A stretch of DNA of 64,000 nt, from the NCBI RefSeq assembly GCF_021155765.1, contig NC_060107.1:15486501-15550500 (forward strand). Reading direction: 5' to 3'. Position 1 is the first letter of the stretch; every line of letters starts with the position of its first letter. Source of the DNA: Diprion similis (Eukaryota > Arthropoda > Insecta > Hymenoptera > Diprionidae). The notes under the pieces were generated by a model. It made no database searches. It was not told where the DNA came from and was given only the letters and a program-made list of their open reading frames with translations. The translations under genes and the position numbers were made by a program. Positions 23,693-35,900 of this stretch are shown here, in pieces.

Positions 23693-24341
23693 CAGGGGCG
23701 TAACTAGGCTAGGGTAACCGGCAATTCCCCGGGGCCCCGAAATGAGGGGGCCCCAAGACGGGGAGTGAAAGATGATGCAATATTGGGTGGGAGTTAAATC
23801 TTGAAATGGTCGATATTGCGAATGACCGATATATCGAAATTTCAAATATGTGAAAATGACTCTTAAATGTTAACGGTGGGGTACTCGTGCCTCGCCCAAA
23901 CCGTCTCCCCTTGCTAGCTTCTTCATGTTTTTCTTTGTTTATATGGTTATATTGTTTGAACAAATGATCAAATCATTAGTATCGTGATTGGTTCTTATTC
24001 TAGGATAGTTGATGAGATTTCATGAATTTTGCGGAATTTTTTTGACCACTTTGGGGTACTTTTTAAAACGCCAGGCACAAGTGACCCACCGTTACCATTT
24101 AAGGGATAAAATAATGGAAGATGAATTGTTAGAAATCTTGATTTTTCAAAATGTCACTGATTAGAATGATTACTAACCACTGACTCAAGATTTCTAACAA
24201 TTCATCTATCTTACTGTTTTATTGCAAACAAATTTATGAGGCGTGGGAGGAGAGGCTCCAGAAAAATATTTTTCATTATTTACTCAGAGGGCCCAATTTG
24301 CATCTAGCCCCGGGGCCCCTAAATGCCCAGTTACGCCCCTG
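23693..24341. mobile_element. 649 bp TIR element, CAGGGGCGTAACTA ends
   Basis: Both ends read inward as CAGGGGCGTAACT, followed by GC-rich sequence including GGGGCCCC. The element is flanked by a near-perfect 10 bp direct repeat, CCTGGAATTG at 23683-23692 and CCTGGAAATG at 24342-24351. No transposase is present, so it is non-autonomous. The end sequence suits a hAT- or MULE-type element; a 9-10 bp duplication would favour MULE, so the superfamily is left open. An internal hairpin is listed separately. Confidence 0.75.
24118..24208. repeat. Inverted repeat inside the TIR element
   Basis: AGATGAATTGTTAGAAATCT near 24119 is matched by its reverse complement near 24189-24208, with about 50 nt between. 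It forms a strong stem in the middle of the 649 bp element. Confidence 0.65.
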
Positions 24342-27300
24342 CCTGGAAATGTTCGAAAAACGTTCCTCGCCCAAGCGCCGCTCCAGTTTTCGAAATTTCG
24401 ATATTCGTCCAAGGTGAAAAAAATTCGTGGACATTTTTTAAAACTGTATTTACAAATTCTCATCGGAAATGTAATATGTTTTTGGATCCACTTGAGGAAA
24501 ACTTTTCCCAGTATTCTTTCTGCAGAAAAGTTTGAATTATTCTAGTAGCGCGTGAGAGATTTTAAGAAATTCTAGAAATTCTTCGAAAAGATCTTCTGAT
24601 TTGTTAGAATTTCATTGTTTATTAAAAATCTGGAAGGTTTAAAAAATGTTGTCTTTTTCATTATTTCCGATGAAGTCGAGTTGAAAATGAAAATCGGACT
24701 AATTTCTAGAGAAAACTTATTTTTTTTAAAGCTTCGTTTGTACTACAAATATGAGGAAAAAATTGAGTTCTGGTGCTTCTACGTATTTCTTGACGGCTCT
24801 GTGTCGAGTAAAACTGGGGTCGATTTTTGAAAGAAGATTTTTAGGAAACACTTGAAACTAATTTTTCAGGCTGCAGCTGGAGATATGTAAACATATCTGT
24901 GATAGAATAAAAGACTATTTTAAGTGGACCTAAATTCTATGTAATGTTTTTTCACAAATATACCGAAATTAATTTTTCACGTTGAAATTGAGATATATCT
25001 ACGAATTTTTTCAAATTCACAATAGAATGTATCAAAGATTTTTTAAAGTAACTGAGAAACTGTAGATAATACCCGTTCTGAGTAAATTTATGAAAGTTTC
25101 TCATCGGATAACAACAACAACGCAAACAATTCATACGTATAGTAAAAAAAACTATTTCATCAAATTATTCAAGCTCAATAAACACCAAAAATCATGCTTC
25201 AAATCCCTGAAATTTAATTTCGTTGCATTCATCTAACGAATCAACGCTTCTCGATTAAAATTCGAAGTCTTGGGCCTCCGGATATTCGATGCCGCGGGCC
25301 CCCGTTCTTCTAAGCACAGCACTGCCTTTATTGACTGTCACTTCTCGCCTTCGTTCGGTCGTTTGCCTCATCGATGTTTCTAAGCCTAGGCTTCTGTTGA
25401 TATCCTCCTCTCCTTTTACACCTCTCATGTCACATAGTACAGTATGTGGTTACTACTGTTTACATTTTGCTGACTGTGTCAGTATTTCACCAGTTGTTTT
25501 TTTCGCAACGGGGAGTCTGGCGAAAATTTTTCGCGTTTGAAATTCGATCGAAATACTCTATAATTTAGTACTTCGTATTCACTTCACTAAAGTTCCAATT
25601 CACAGAATTTCTTAGGATTTCTAAAAGAATTCTTAAAGGAAACTTCAGAAATTTTTTTCGCGTATCTAAAAAAAATTCCACTCCAAAATGGATGACACAT
25701 TTTTGTACAATATTTCTGTTAGTTAAATTTGGTTTTACAATATTCTTAAAGTAATATGTTTTAAACGAAATATTTTCTCGCTATTATTTTGCGTGTTGAA
25801 TCGCCATATTTTGAATTCATTTACACGCGAAATGGGTGCCTGAATTGAATAGAATCTTTGAAAAAATATATTCCACTTGATTTCACGGAAATTAAGAGAC
25901 TTTTGACAAACATTTATATCGTTTTCAACCTGAAAAGTTTTCATCATAATCGCAGAACGGGGTGATTGATCGAGTTGAATCCACTACTTAAAATTCGGCC
26001 GGTAAAAACGATGAGGATAGACTAACCTCTGAAGTGAAACCAGACTAAAGCAGTTCCAACGGAAGGGAAAGACGCTGTAGACTTCCTCAATTAGATTCTT
26101 AGAGATCCTTTTATACAATTCAGACATCTAGATTGCATTTGCGAATGTCGTCGCTGAGTTATGTTTAAAAGTATTATTCGAATCAAAATGCAATTCCTCC
26201 TGCTAAAAGTATGAGGTGTTTTTTTTTCAAGTTTTTCTTAATTTCCCAGAATTATGCAATATCTTACATAATTAATGCAGTTATTAAATTTGATAACGGA
26301 AAGTGTTACTTTTTCTTTTTCTACAACAATCCCCTAGAAAAATGTATTACAAATAATATTCTTTTGGTCAAGTCTAATTAAGTTTGATTTATTTGAATCT
26401 CTGGATTTTTTAATAAAGATAATTTTTCGAGAACCTGTATTCCAAATAGTTTGATTTTTGAATGTAACAGTAAAAGGAAGTATTCGTGATTTTCTTTAGT
26501 ATCCCCAAAGAAAAAATATACTTCAAATATTATTTTAGTCAAGTCTAATTATTCTCGACATTTCTGACTGTATGGATTCTCTAACGGAAAGAATTTTTCG
26601 AGAAGCTTTTTTGCGTCTAAAAACTACGGTATACGCATGATATTAAGGGCTAAGGTCACACGCCTTAAACTTTGTAAATAACACTTGTACGGCCGTGATA
26701 CTTTAGCAAGATTCATATGATACGATTACACGAGGCCTGCCATTCTGGCATGAGTCACTATGCGACGTTCTTCTGAATTAGCTACATCCTGTCGTCATCT
26801 CACGTCACATATTATAGTTTCAGTGTCACGTTTAAAGGGAAGTTAAGCCTGATCGGGCTGAGGATTTCGTAAAATTTATGTAAAGGCAGTTTCATATCAA
26901 TTTCTTGCACTCTAAAGCAGTTCGTTTTTGTATAATAATTAAAAGACGCGCAGAAATTTGGAAGGTGCCATCTTGCGGGAGAAAATTAATTCCACTCAAA
27001 AACAGTCTAGTTTAATCGACGAAATATTTTTGTTACCCGTCTTCTTGCAGATATAAACGTAATCAGACAAAATAAGCGCACAAGGGCTTGCGCAAAATCT
27101 TCTTCGCCCGGATATGGGCGAAACTAACCTAAAATGATTGACTGATCCTTCGCCGCCATGTTGTTTATCGCGGGCAAAATTTCCAAAAACGACATGAACG
27201 TTTTACATCAACTGTCTATCTGTTGGTTTAATTATAATTAATAAATATTAGACGATGTGATAAAAGAAAAAATATCGTATTTGCAACAGCGTATATTTTT

Positions 27301-27399
27301 AATTCGAATCACGGAACGGTTAGTAACAAAAATTTACGTCAACGCGTGAGATTCTTTTTTCTTTTTTGTCTAATGCGTAAAAACTTTCAGTAAAATTAT

Positions 27400-29309
27400 A
27401 ATAATAAATTGTTATAATATGTAATAATATTATAAACATTTCGTGCAAAATACGATCGGATACTTTAATTAAGCCTTGTTTAATCTAATATATTACATCT
27501 ATTTGGATATATATATATATATTCATTTATGTATGTATATATACACAAATATCATTTACTTTTAAGAACAAATGTATTCCATCCAATGTGTTTTAGCCAC
27601 TACGTCGTTTGTATTTCACAGTCACAGTATTATGTGAATTTCTATATAATTTATTGTGTGTATATATATATATATATATATACATATACACACACGCAAT
27701 ATATATATATATATATATATATATATCTATGTATATAGTGAACATCTCCATAGATATATACATACGTATACATACATATAGGATGGCCCCTATTTATGGT
27801 GTTGAATTTTGTCCATTAAACGTCGCGCCCAAGTCGGGTTCAAATAATTTGAAAAAATCCCCTTAAAACTGCAGCTTTCTATCTTAAATTTTAACTCTGA
27901 ACAGTCTCTGCAAAAAGCGCGAACCTCGCCATTTGAAATCCATTAATTTTTACTCTGCGTTTGGTATATATTTTGTCACGATACTATTGTTCTGCAAAAA
28001 AAAATCTCTCATTGTGAGAAATTAATGTGTATCATCCTACTATTTGGTAAAAAATATAACCATCGTCTATAGGGTATTCCGTATAACCACTGTATATATC
28101 TGACACAGAATGCACCATAGACGAAGCTCATATAATCACCAAATATTATTAATTTCTAACACTCAAGAATTTTATTGCAAAATAATAATCCCGTGAGAAA
28201 ATACATCCCTTCACAAGTAGATTATTTAAAATACCTATTTCAAATGGCAAAGTTCGCGGTTTTCTGCGCGAGGACTTCGAGTTGAGATAGAAAATTAAAG
28301 TTTTGGGGAATTTTTTTCAAATTATTTCAAGTCGATTTCGGGGCCAGCTCGGACAAAATTTACCAACAACATGAATAACCAGGACCACCCTAATATACAT
28401 ACATGCTTATATATATATATATGTATATAGTTGTATATTATGGATTTTTCTATGGGAAAACAGTTTTAGAAACCGTATGAAAAAAAACATCATTCGAGTG
28501 ATTTTTTTTTTTTTTTAGAACAAATTGTACGTGATGTATTAATTGATTATCACTATTTATTATTATTGTTGTTGTTGTTGTTATTATTATTATTAACGCG
28601 TTAAAGTATATATATATATATATGTATATACACATAGTGAAAGAATTATTTAAGTGTTCCCGAATCTCGTCGGTGATGGCAAAAAAAAAAAACTTAGTAT
28701 TAGTATTATTGTTGTTTGTTGTTTGTTGTTGTTGTTGTTGTTGTTGCTGCTGTTGTTGACGTTATTGTTATTGGTATTATTATTTCTGTTAATTTTTGTA
28801 CAGTCCCTATAAATTTCAACGGTTTATTTGAAGTTATTGTTATTATACTTGTATAACAGCTAGATGTCTAAATCCGCACAATATAGGTATATTTTGTGTA
28901 TATATATATTGGAATGCGTATTGTATATTAATTACTACAGGTATTAAGTATGTGAATCGTCCTATATAAGTGCATGCAGCTAACGTCAATATGTTAAACA
29001 TCTAAGGTACGATGGTGTTATGTTTTCAGCTTTTCTTATTGTTAATAAATTTTATCGTATAACGCAAATAATTTATATCCTCTGTTCAAATTCGACATGA
29101 AATTTTTATTTTGTCTCTGCCAATTTCATTATTCGAATGGTTGGAATCGAATTAAGATTGATTACATTCTAAGCGTGATCATAAATATGATAATATAAAT
29201 TAAGTATTATATTATTTTTCTGTTACTGTTGTTGTTGTTACTGTTGTTGTCGTCATAGAATTACTTATCTAGTTATAACTACTTTTAACAGTAGTATATT
29301 CTTAATATT

Positions 29310-29362
<53 letters not shown>

Positions 29363-30769
29363 TGTTATCGTTAACTTATTATTACCGTGATCATATATCT
29401 TGTTAAAATTATTATTTCACTTATTAATAATATTATTGTTATTGTTATTATTATTCTGTTTCCTCACCCCTATATTCTGTATTTTTATTTCACTTCGTCG
29501 ACCAACAACATTGCAAAGTATACATTAGAAACGGTTTCGTTATACAGTTTCAAATGATAATAATATTTGTCATTTGATCGATTCCAGGTAAAATATACGT
29601 AACATAATAATAATATTAATAGTAATAATAACAATAATAATGACAATGATAATAATAATACTAATAATAACAGTAATATTTATTTAATTAAATTAGAAAT
29701 TTTTTATACTATTATATTATTATTTGTATCGCCGAAAATAATGCAATAAGTTATGTTATATATTTCCTACTTTCTGGAGATAAGTATAAACGGTATAAAT
29801 AAATAAATAAATGAACAAGGTTACATAAATTAACTTCATAACGTAAGTCAAGTTTGTATAGCATCGATAAAAATAAACATTATCCAAACGATAAAGAGAA
29901 ATGTAATATAATATAATATAATATAATATAATATATATATATACATATACATATATATATATATAAATATATTATATGTATGTATGTATGTATATAATTT
30001 AATAATTTAATGCAATTCGGTAACAATATAAATATATACATGTTATGTGTTGTGTTAACATACATATAATATGCGTTTTTGTATATTTCTTCAGCGCGTG
30101 CAGTGATCGTGTTTAATGTACATACATATTATTAGACACACTTTTTCAATTTTTCAATATTGTCGAGTTCTTATTCACGCGCGCTCCAATTATATCTGTG
30201 TGTGTGTTTCTGTGTGTGCTGTTTCATGTGTAATATTATACATAATATCAAATGCATACATATATTTATTTAACTCTATCCTCATTTTCATAGTAATGGC
30301 AGACGTAATATAAACGTTTATTTTTATCGATTTATACCATTATTATTCGACAAGCATAAGCTTGCGACTCTCTGCAATCTGCACATTATATAACACAATT
30401 TTTATATTTTACTACCAAGCTTCCGAAACAATTTCAATATATATATATATTACATATATTATATATATATATTATATATATGTATTATAGTATATATATT
30501 ATACATATATTTGTTTCTAGATCCTATTTTTTAACCTACCGACTAATTAATCACGATATCGAATTTACAATATTCTAATATCGCATTATTATATTGTAAA
30601 TTATCATACTTAATTATTATTTTATATTGTATGTAATAATATCTCGCTGCCGTTTAGTATAATTATAATTAATGTATTGTAATATATAGGTGTTACATAT
30701 ATAGGTGACTTTGTCTAATTTGTTTATTTTTTCATATAATTATATTATTATAATATATTTCATCATCAT

Positions 30770-30824
<55 letters not shown>

Positions 30825-31500
30825 TAATAATAGTAATAGTAATAGTAATAACAACAACAATAATAATAATTTAATACTTATTTCTCTTATTATATTATTA
30901 TTATCATTGAAACAAATTACATTTTTTTTTTTTTTTTCAACTACTCATCATCGAATAACAGGCTGTATTGTTATAATATATAATATATATCATCACTTGT
31001 TCCGTAAACTTTTTTCCCCTGCTCCCGAATATCGCTTACTTAGCTTCGGTAAATAGCGAAACTCTGGTTTATTCTTTTTTCCTGATAGTCGGTCTTTCCC
31101 CATTTATGCTATTCACATTCATTCGATCTGATCCTCGCACGCTCAAATAGATATTATTATTATTATCCTCTATACGTTACACGACAGTAATGATGACTAT
31201 AATTTTTAATGTACTTCAATTTTAAGTATGTGTTTAGGTAGCTCTTACACTTTGGTAAGGTTAAGTAAGAGCCGCAATATTTTTTCTCTGAATGTTGATA
31301 AAAATTAGTGAAAATTTTCGATTATGCTGATTTTTAGTTTTCTATTGAATAACTTTAAATAAGTAGGTACTCGTGTGTTTAGTCCGCTGCTTATTTAAGG
31401 TTCAAGCTTTTGCCACTGGTTATACGTATAATCGCCCACACAGAGAAGAATAATAACAACAACAACAATAATAATAATAATCCATACACGACTTGACTAA
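27400..31500. repeat. Microsatellite-rich AT block
   Basis: Dense simple repeats: TA runs (27507-27522, 27660-27681, 27700-27726, 28412-28423, 28607-28622, 30437-30482), TTG/TTA runs (28560-28593, 28705-28760, 29310-29360), a TAATA run (29907-29935), ATA/TAA runs (30768-30835) and a T run near 30923. Tyr/Ile-rich frames here are repeat artefacts. It lies 3' of copy B, so part may be a long 3' untranslated region, but this is not shown by the sequence. Confidence 0.8.
27781..28390. mobile_element. 610 bp near-complete palindromic foldback element, TA target site
   Basis: The ends read GGATGGCCCC (left) and GGGTGGTCCT (right, inverted) and are bordered by TA on both sides. The arms stay complementary inward through TTGAATTTTGTCC/AAATTTTGTCC, TAATTTGAAAAAA, TTTCTATCT and CCATTTGAAAT. 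Near the centre (about 28095) CGTCTATAGGGTATTC faces the inverted CGTCTATGGTGCATTC. No coding capacity. TA duplication and a palindromic structure suggest a Tc1/mariner-type MITE. Confidence 0.7.
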
Positions 31501-32700
31501 AAATCCAGATTCCGAACTTCACAAAGCTTGTGATGCTTTTGTTGTGAATTGAAAATATTTAATGTGTGGATTACTTGAAATTTGAAATTTCAACCCTTTG
31601 TTAAATGTTGTAATATTTTTGCAGGTAGTGCAAATCAGTAGTTTTCTATATAATTTTAAACTTTAATTTATTCTCGTATTTTTATCGACCTTTTAAAATT
31701 GATTTCTCGCTAAAGCACAGAGGGAATATTTTTTTATCAAATCTATACAACTGACCAAAGAAACTGTAACTTTGGCAAGAAGATATAAATTTGATAAAAA
31801 CAAATTTCGAGTTCAACGTTGCTCGACGAAAAAATCGTTTTTATTAGGCTTCGATATTAATACGATGATTTATTCCACAGATATGAATTGAACAAAAAAC
31901 CTTAGAAAATTGCCACTTTTTTTCGTTACGATTTCTTTTTTTCCACTTGCTGTATTAGTAAAGGTAAATTTAACTAAAGAAAAAATTAAAGGCATTTGGA
32001 AAATAATCGATTTTCAAAATCTAAACTAATTAAAAGGTAATATTTTCAAGCAGCTTAGCTGCAACTGGTAAAATTTAAAAAAATACTGTGGAATGAACGA
32101 AAAAAATTGGCTGAGATCACATAATGGTAGGTTTTTTCCTCTCTCTGGGAATATTTTTACAAATCTTAGTAAATTAAACGTCGAATGGACGATTATTCGA
32201 AAGCTTAGCTTGATTAAAATCAATTTTCTTTTGATTATTTATTTTCTCCTAATTTTCCTAGAAGAACGAAATTATGAAAAAATCGTAAAACTTGGGTGAT
32301 TTTGTCATTTCAAATCTAAGTCATCGAATTCCTTACAAGCCTTATTGAAAATATTGGTATTTTTATTATTATTGCTACGACATTTGTGGTCAAAATCAAC
32401 TTGATGTTCTCGTTTCTGCGTGGGCGGTCTGTTCTAACGTCTGTTTGTCTATTCAAGTAAATTTATAGACGATACAATATTTCGAGGCAAAGAACAAAAA
32501 ATCTGCAATAATACAAAAAACATTGATAATACTTTAACCGCGAATAATAATGAGTTAAATATTTGTCCGCACATATTTCTTGCCGTGTTTTTCTCTCCGT
32601 TTTATACTAATAATTTTTGGCCAATTTGGAAAATATTGCACGGAATACATTAAGGCTGAATAATGTAAACTGGATATCGGTTACGTCAAAGAAAATGACA
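31500..32700. other. Flank 3' of copy B, no gene
   Basis: AT-rich sequence with only short frames. No repeat ends were recognised. It is likely 3' untranslated or intergenic DNA. Confidence 0.4.
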
Positions 32701-32784
32701 CGTGGATAGATTTAAACACGGCGGAACGCTTGCCCGATGATCTAGGGCTCGAGGATTTTGCCGGCGGTTGGCAGTGGTCTTTAA

Positions 32785-32792
32785 TTATTTAT
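32785..32792 (-). promoter_or_regulatory. Candidate polyadenylation signal of copy B
   Basis: On the minus strand AATAAA occurs within TTTAATAAATAATT, about 12-18 nt after the stop codon at 32804. That is very close to the stop, so a more distal site may be used. Confidence 0.25.
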
Positions 32793-32803
32793 TAAATCGG
32801 AGC

Positions 32804-32907
32804 TTAATCCACCATCAGCTCGAAGTGTACCGATCCACGTCGTTCAAATCTATCGTGATGGATGTTTTGGGCCCACGCCTTGCACTCGATGTTGATCAGA
32901 ACGCCAC
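32804..32907 (-). CDS. nrv: Copy B exon 5 (C-terminal, stop)
   Basis: The acceptor is TTTCACCAG. It encodes residues 284-317 with [15 protein letters not shown], the last cysteine (292), and HFELMVD then TAA. Confidence 0.92.
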
Positions 32908-35900
32908 CTGGTGAAAACAATTCACATTCAATAAAATGCGAGATACGGAATTCGCACAGAATTTATTCCAGATGGTGGAAAAGTATTTGCGATAGTTTTC
33001 AAACAACAGAAATCTGGCAAATTCGAAGAAGATCTATTTTCTGGCCAAAGTTGCTTTCAGAAACTTTCAGAAATTTCTACAAATTTACTCAGAAAGTGTA
33101 TTTGCGACATTGCAATATCTCAGTTTTTCTAAAAAATATAGCAAAATATGGCGAATTCACGAGAAAATATTCATATTTATTGATAAAATTTCGAACGAGT
33201 ATTTCGACACAATTTTTTTCAAATTTCACAATTCTAATATTATTTAAAATATTTGTTCACAGAAATTATTTCCAGATTTCTTCAAGTGCGTTCAGAAGAT
33301 ATTTTGACTGACTTCTGAAAACATATTATTTCTCTTGAAAATCCATCCCAAGTTTGCATAACGCAGTTCTATCAGGAAATATGCAGAAACTCCAAACTGT
33401 GAATTCTTCAGATTTGTAATACAAAATGAAGTACTGAAAATAGAAGTTCTGGAATTTCCTCCGAGAAATTGGTTGAATGTTAACCTATAACTCGACTTGC
33501 TTGGAAATAGTTAGAAACTTGAAATCTCAGAGTTTAATAAACTTTCACCAAAAAATGAAATACCGACAAAAATCTGACAATACATTTTTTCCAGAAATTT
33601 TTGAGAATGTCTTGAGATCCCTCAGACATAATCAAGATAATAATCAAACACAATGTACCTGCTTCCGATAAATTTCTAAAGATCATGAGATATTTTTGAG
33701 AATTTTTTTGCAGTGAGGTTCTAGTACAAAATAATTTTGATTCCCCAGAAACTTTGTAAGATCTCCATCGAGTTTTTTTTTAAAGCGATCGAACTACGTA
33801 GAAAATAATAACTTGGAGTTTGTAAGCTTTTTCAGACGTCTTGTAAGAGTTTTTGTCACCTGCTTCCAGAATTATGCTGCAAAAGATAGCCTGCAATATA
33901 TTTCCAAATTTGCACAAATTACTCACGCTTTGGTCCCTCAAACAGCACGGCAACCAGCGGGCTCAGGTAGCCTGGAGTGTTGGTGAAGGGGAAATAATAC
34001 CCGGGGAATCCTCGCTGTGGGATATACTGTATTGGCCCGATGTTTTCAACATCCGCAGGACTCTCCCCCTCGCACGATACCCAGACAGTGTTGACCGTCT
34101 TCCGGTTCTGCGACTGCTCGTTTGCAATATGAGATTTCAGATCGTCCGGCATGTTGCTTGGCAGTTTGCTCGTGTCGTTGTAGATTTGCGGCATCCATCC
34201 GAAGATCTGAATTTGTCAAAAATCGTTCGTCATTATCACTGCACTTGAAATTAACCTCTTTCAATTTTTTCCCTTTATACCGCCTAAATAATATATTCGC
34301 TTATTCGCGGCTCATGCGAAAAGTTCTTCTGTTCGAATAAACGCGTTTTTATCGTAACATGTGGCTTTGGACTGGACAATCAGCTGATCGGTGCAGCTCA
34401 ATTTTGCGAATAATCAAGGCACAGAAAAGGTTGCGCTGCAGCTTTTGGACTGTCATTTTACGACTTTGAATCATTACATATCTATCGAAAGATGTGATAA
34501 AAAAGTCAAATTTGTAAATAAATTCGAGACACGGTTAGCAAAATATTTATCATAATGTTTCTTTTCGCCAAGTGGCGTCTTCTGAATTACAAAGAGGCTT
34601 TGACTACTGATTTCCCCGCACATACGATTCACTGCTCAATACATCGCTAGTGGATTATAATGAATAACCGAACCTTGTTCAACTTGAGGAAAATGCATGG
34701 TGCCGATTTCTGATAATTGTAACTATTGTTTTGATTGCAGGATTGCCACGACTCGATGTCTGGGAGGCAGACTTTTCCTGGTAGTGGAGGTTTGTCATAG
34801 TCGCAATGCATCCTCGTGTCAGCGACGCCATGTTTCGCTGGAGTTTTCTTGTAATCTGTAATCGCAAGGTCAATCATGTACTAGACGCATGCTGAAATAT
34901 TGGCAGAAATGTCTGAAAATTACACGCAACGTTATATCGTCTAGATTTACGATAGTTCATTATTATTTTGCACTCGATGATGTTCATGTACGGACCAAAT
35001 ACCATACAGGCATAAAGATAGGTTTCCGCCATATTCTGCAGCCACATCCAAGATACTTCCGCAAATAGAAAAAAGTCCTTCTACGCCTCCTTTTGCGAAG
35101 GATCATTCACCGCAAGGCACCGACGGCGAGTCCATGAGCGTAAGTGTTAATCAATACCTGAGTTCACCTGGATCTTACATAAGAGAGTCTCTCCGCGCAA
35201 GCGTCGCGTCTTAGTTTGGTGGTGAAATGAGTTCTAGGGATGTCGCATTTGTGATACCTATGATACCGGTCACGCGACGTCATCGAGCGAGAAGCAATTG
35301 AATACATGTCCCGTTAATCCACGTAATTGATCATGAGGAAAAAAATTCTTATTCAAGTGTATCAAGGTCGAAGAATATCTTCTCACGTATAAAAATTTTC
35401 ATTTCAGTATATGAAATCGATAAAAACGCCAAAATATCCGAAATGGGAGTTTTAACAAAGCGTTTTATAGGAGTATCTACTGATGTGTTCATTCATGCAT
35501 TTCTTTACAAAATGAACATATTTCTAGACGATATAATACGTTGAAAGACAAACGGGATTTTCTACAGTTTGCGATCGTTCAGAGTTCTATAACAAACCAT
35601 TAGGTTATCGACTTTATCAAAAAGATATGTAAGGTCGAAAACGATTTTTCTGTGACAAAGAGGTTAGGATATTAGGCAGAATTCTGTACGTTCACCGAAA
35701 TAGTTTCGTCACACATTTAAGTGAATGATCACGTGACATCATTCCATTGTAAACATTATCGCTTTCGTTCTTTATATTTAAAAAATTTCTTTTACACATT
35801 GCATTGATTTTAAGGTTAGATATCGCAGAATTATAACGTCAGAATACGTCACGCTGACATCACAGTGAATAACTGTAACGTCTGATAACTTTGTAATTTT

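Larger units (their letters stand above)
23390..27400. other. Intergenic region between copies A and B, left part
   Basis: Upstream of copy A and presumably including its promoter. Apart from the TIR element at 23693-24341, no feature is supported. Several short frames have no recognisable product. Confidence 0.45.

Noticed and set aside
27529-27866. Tyr/Ile-rich plus frames
   Set aside because: Translated TA microsatellites.
33853-34248. 131-codon plus frame, repeated at 46561-46956
   Set aside because: Opposite-strand shadow of beta-subunit exon 4; its conservation between B and C reflects the coding strand.
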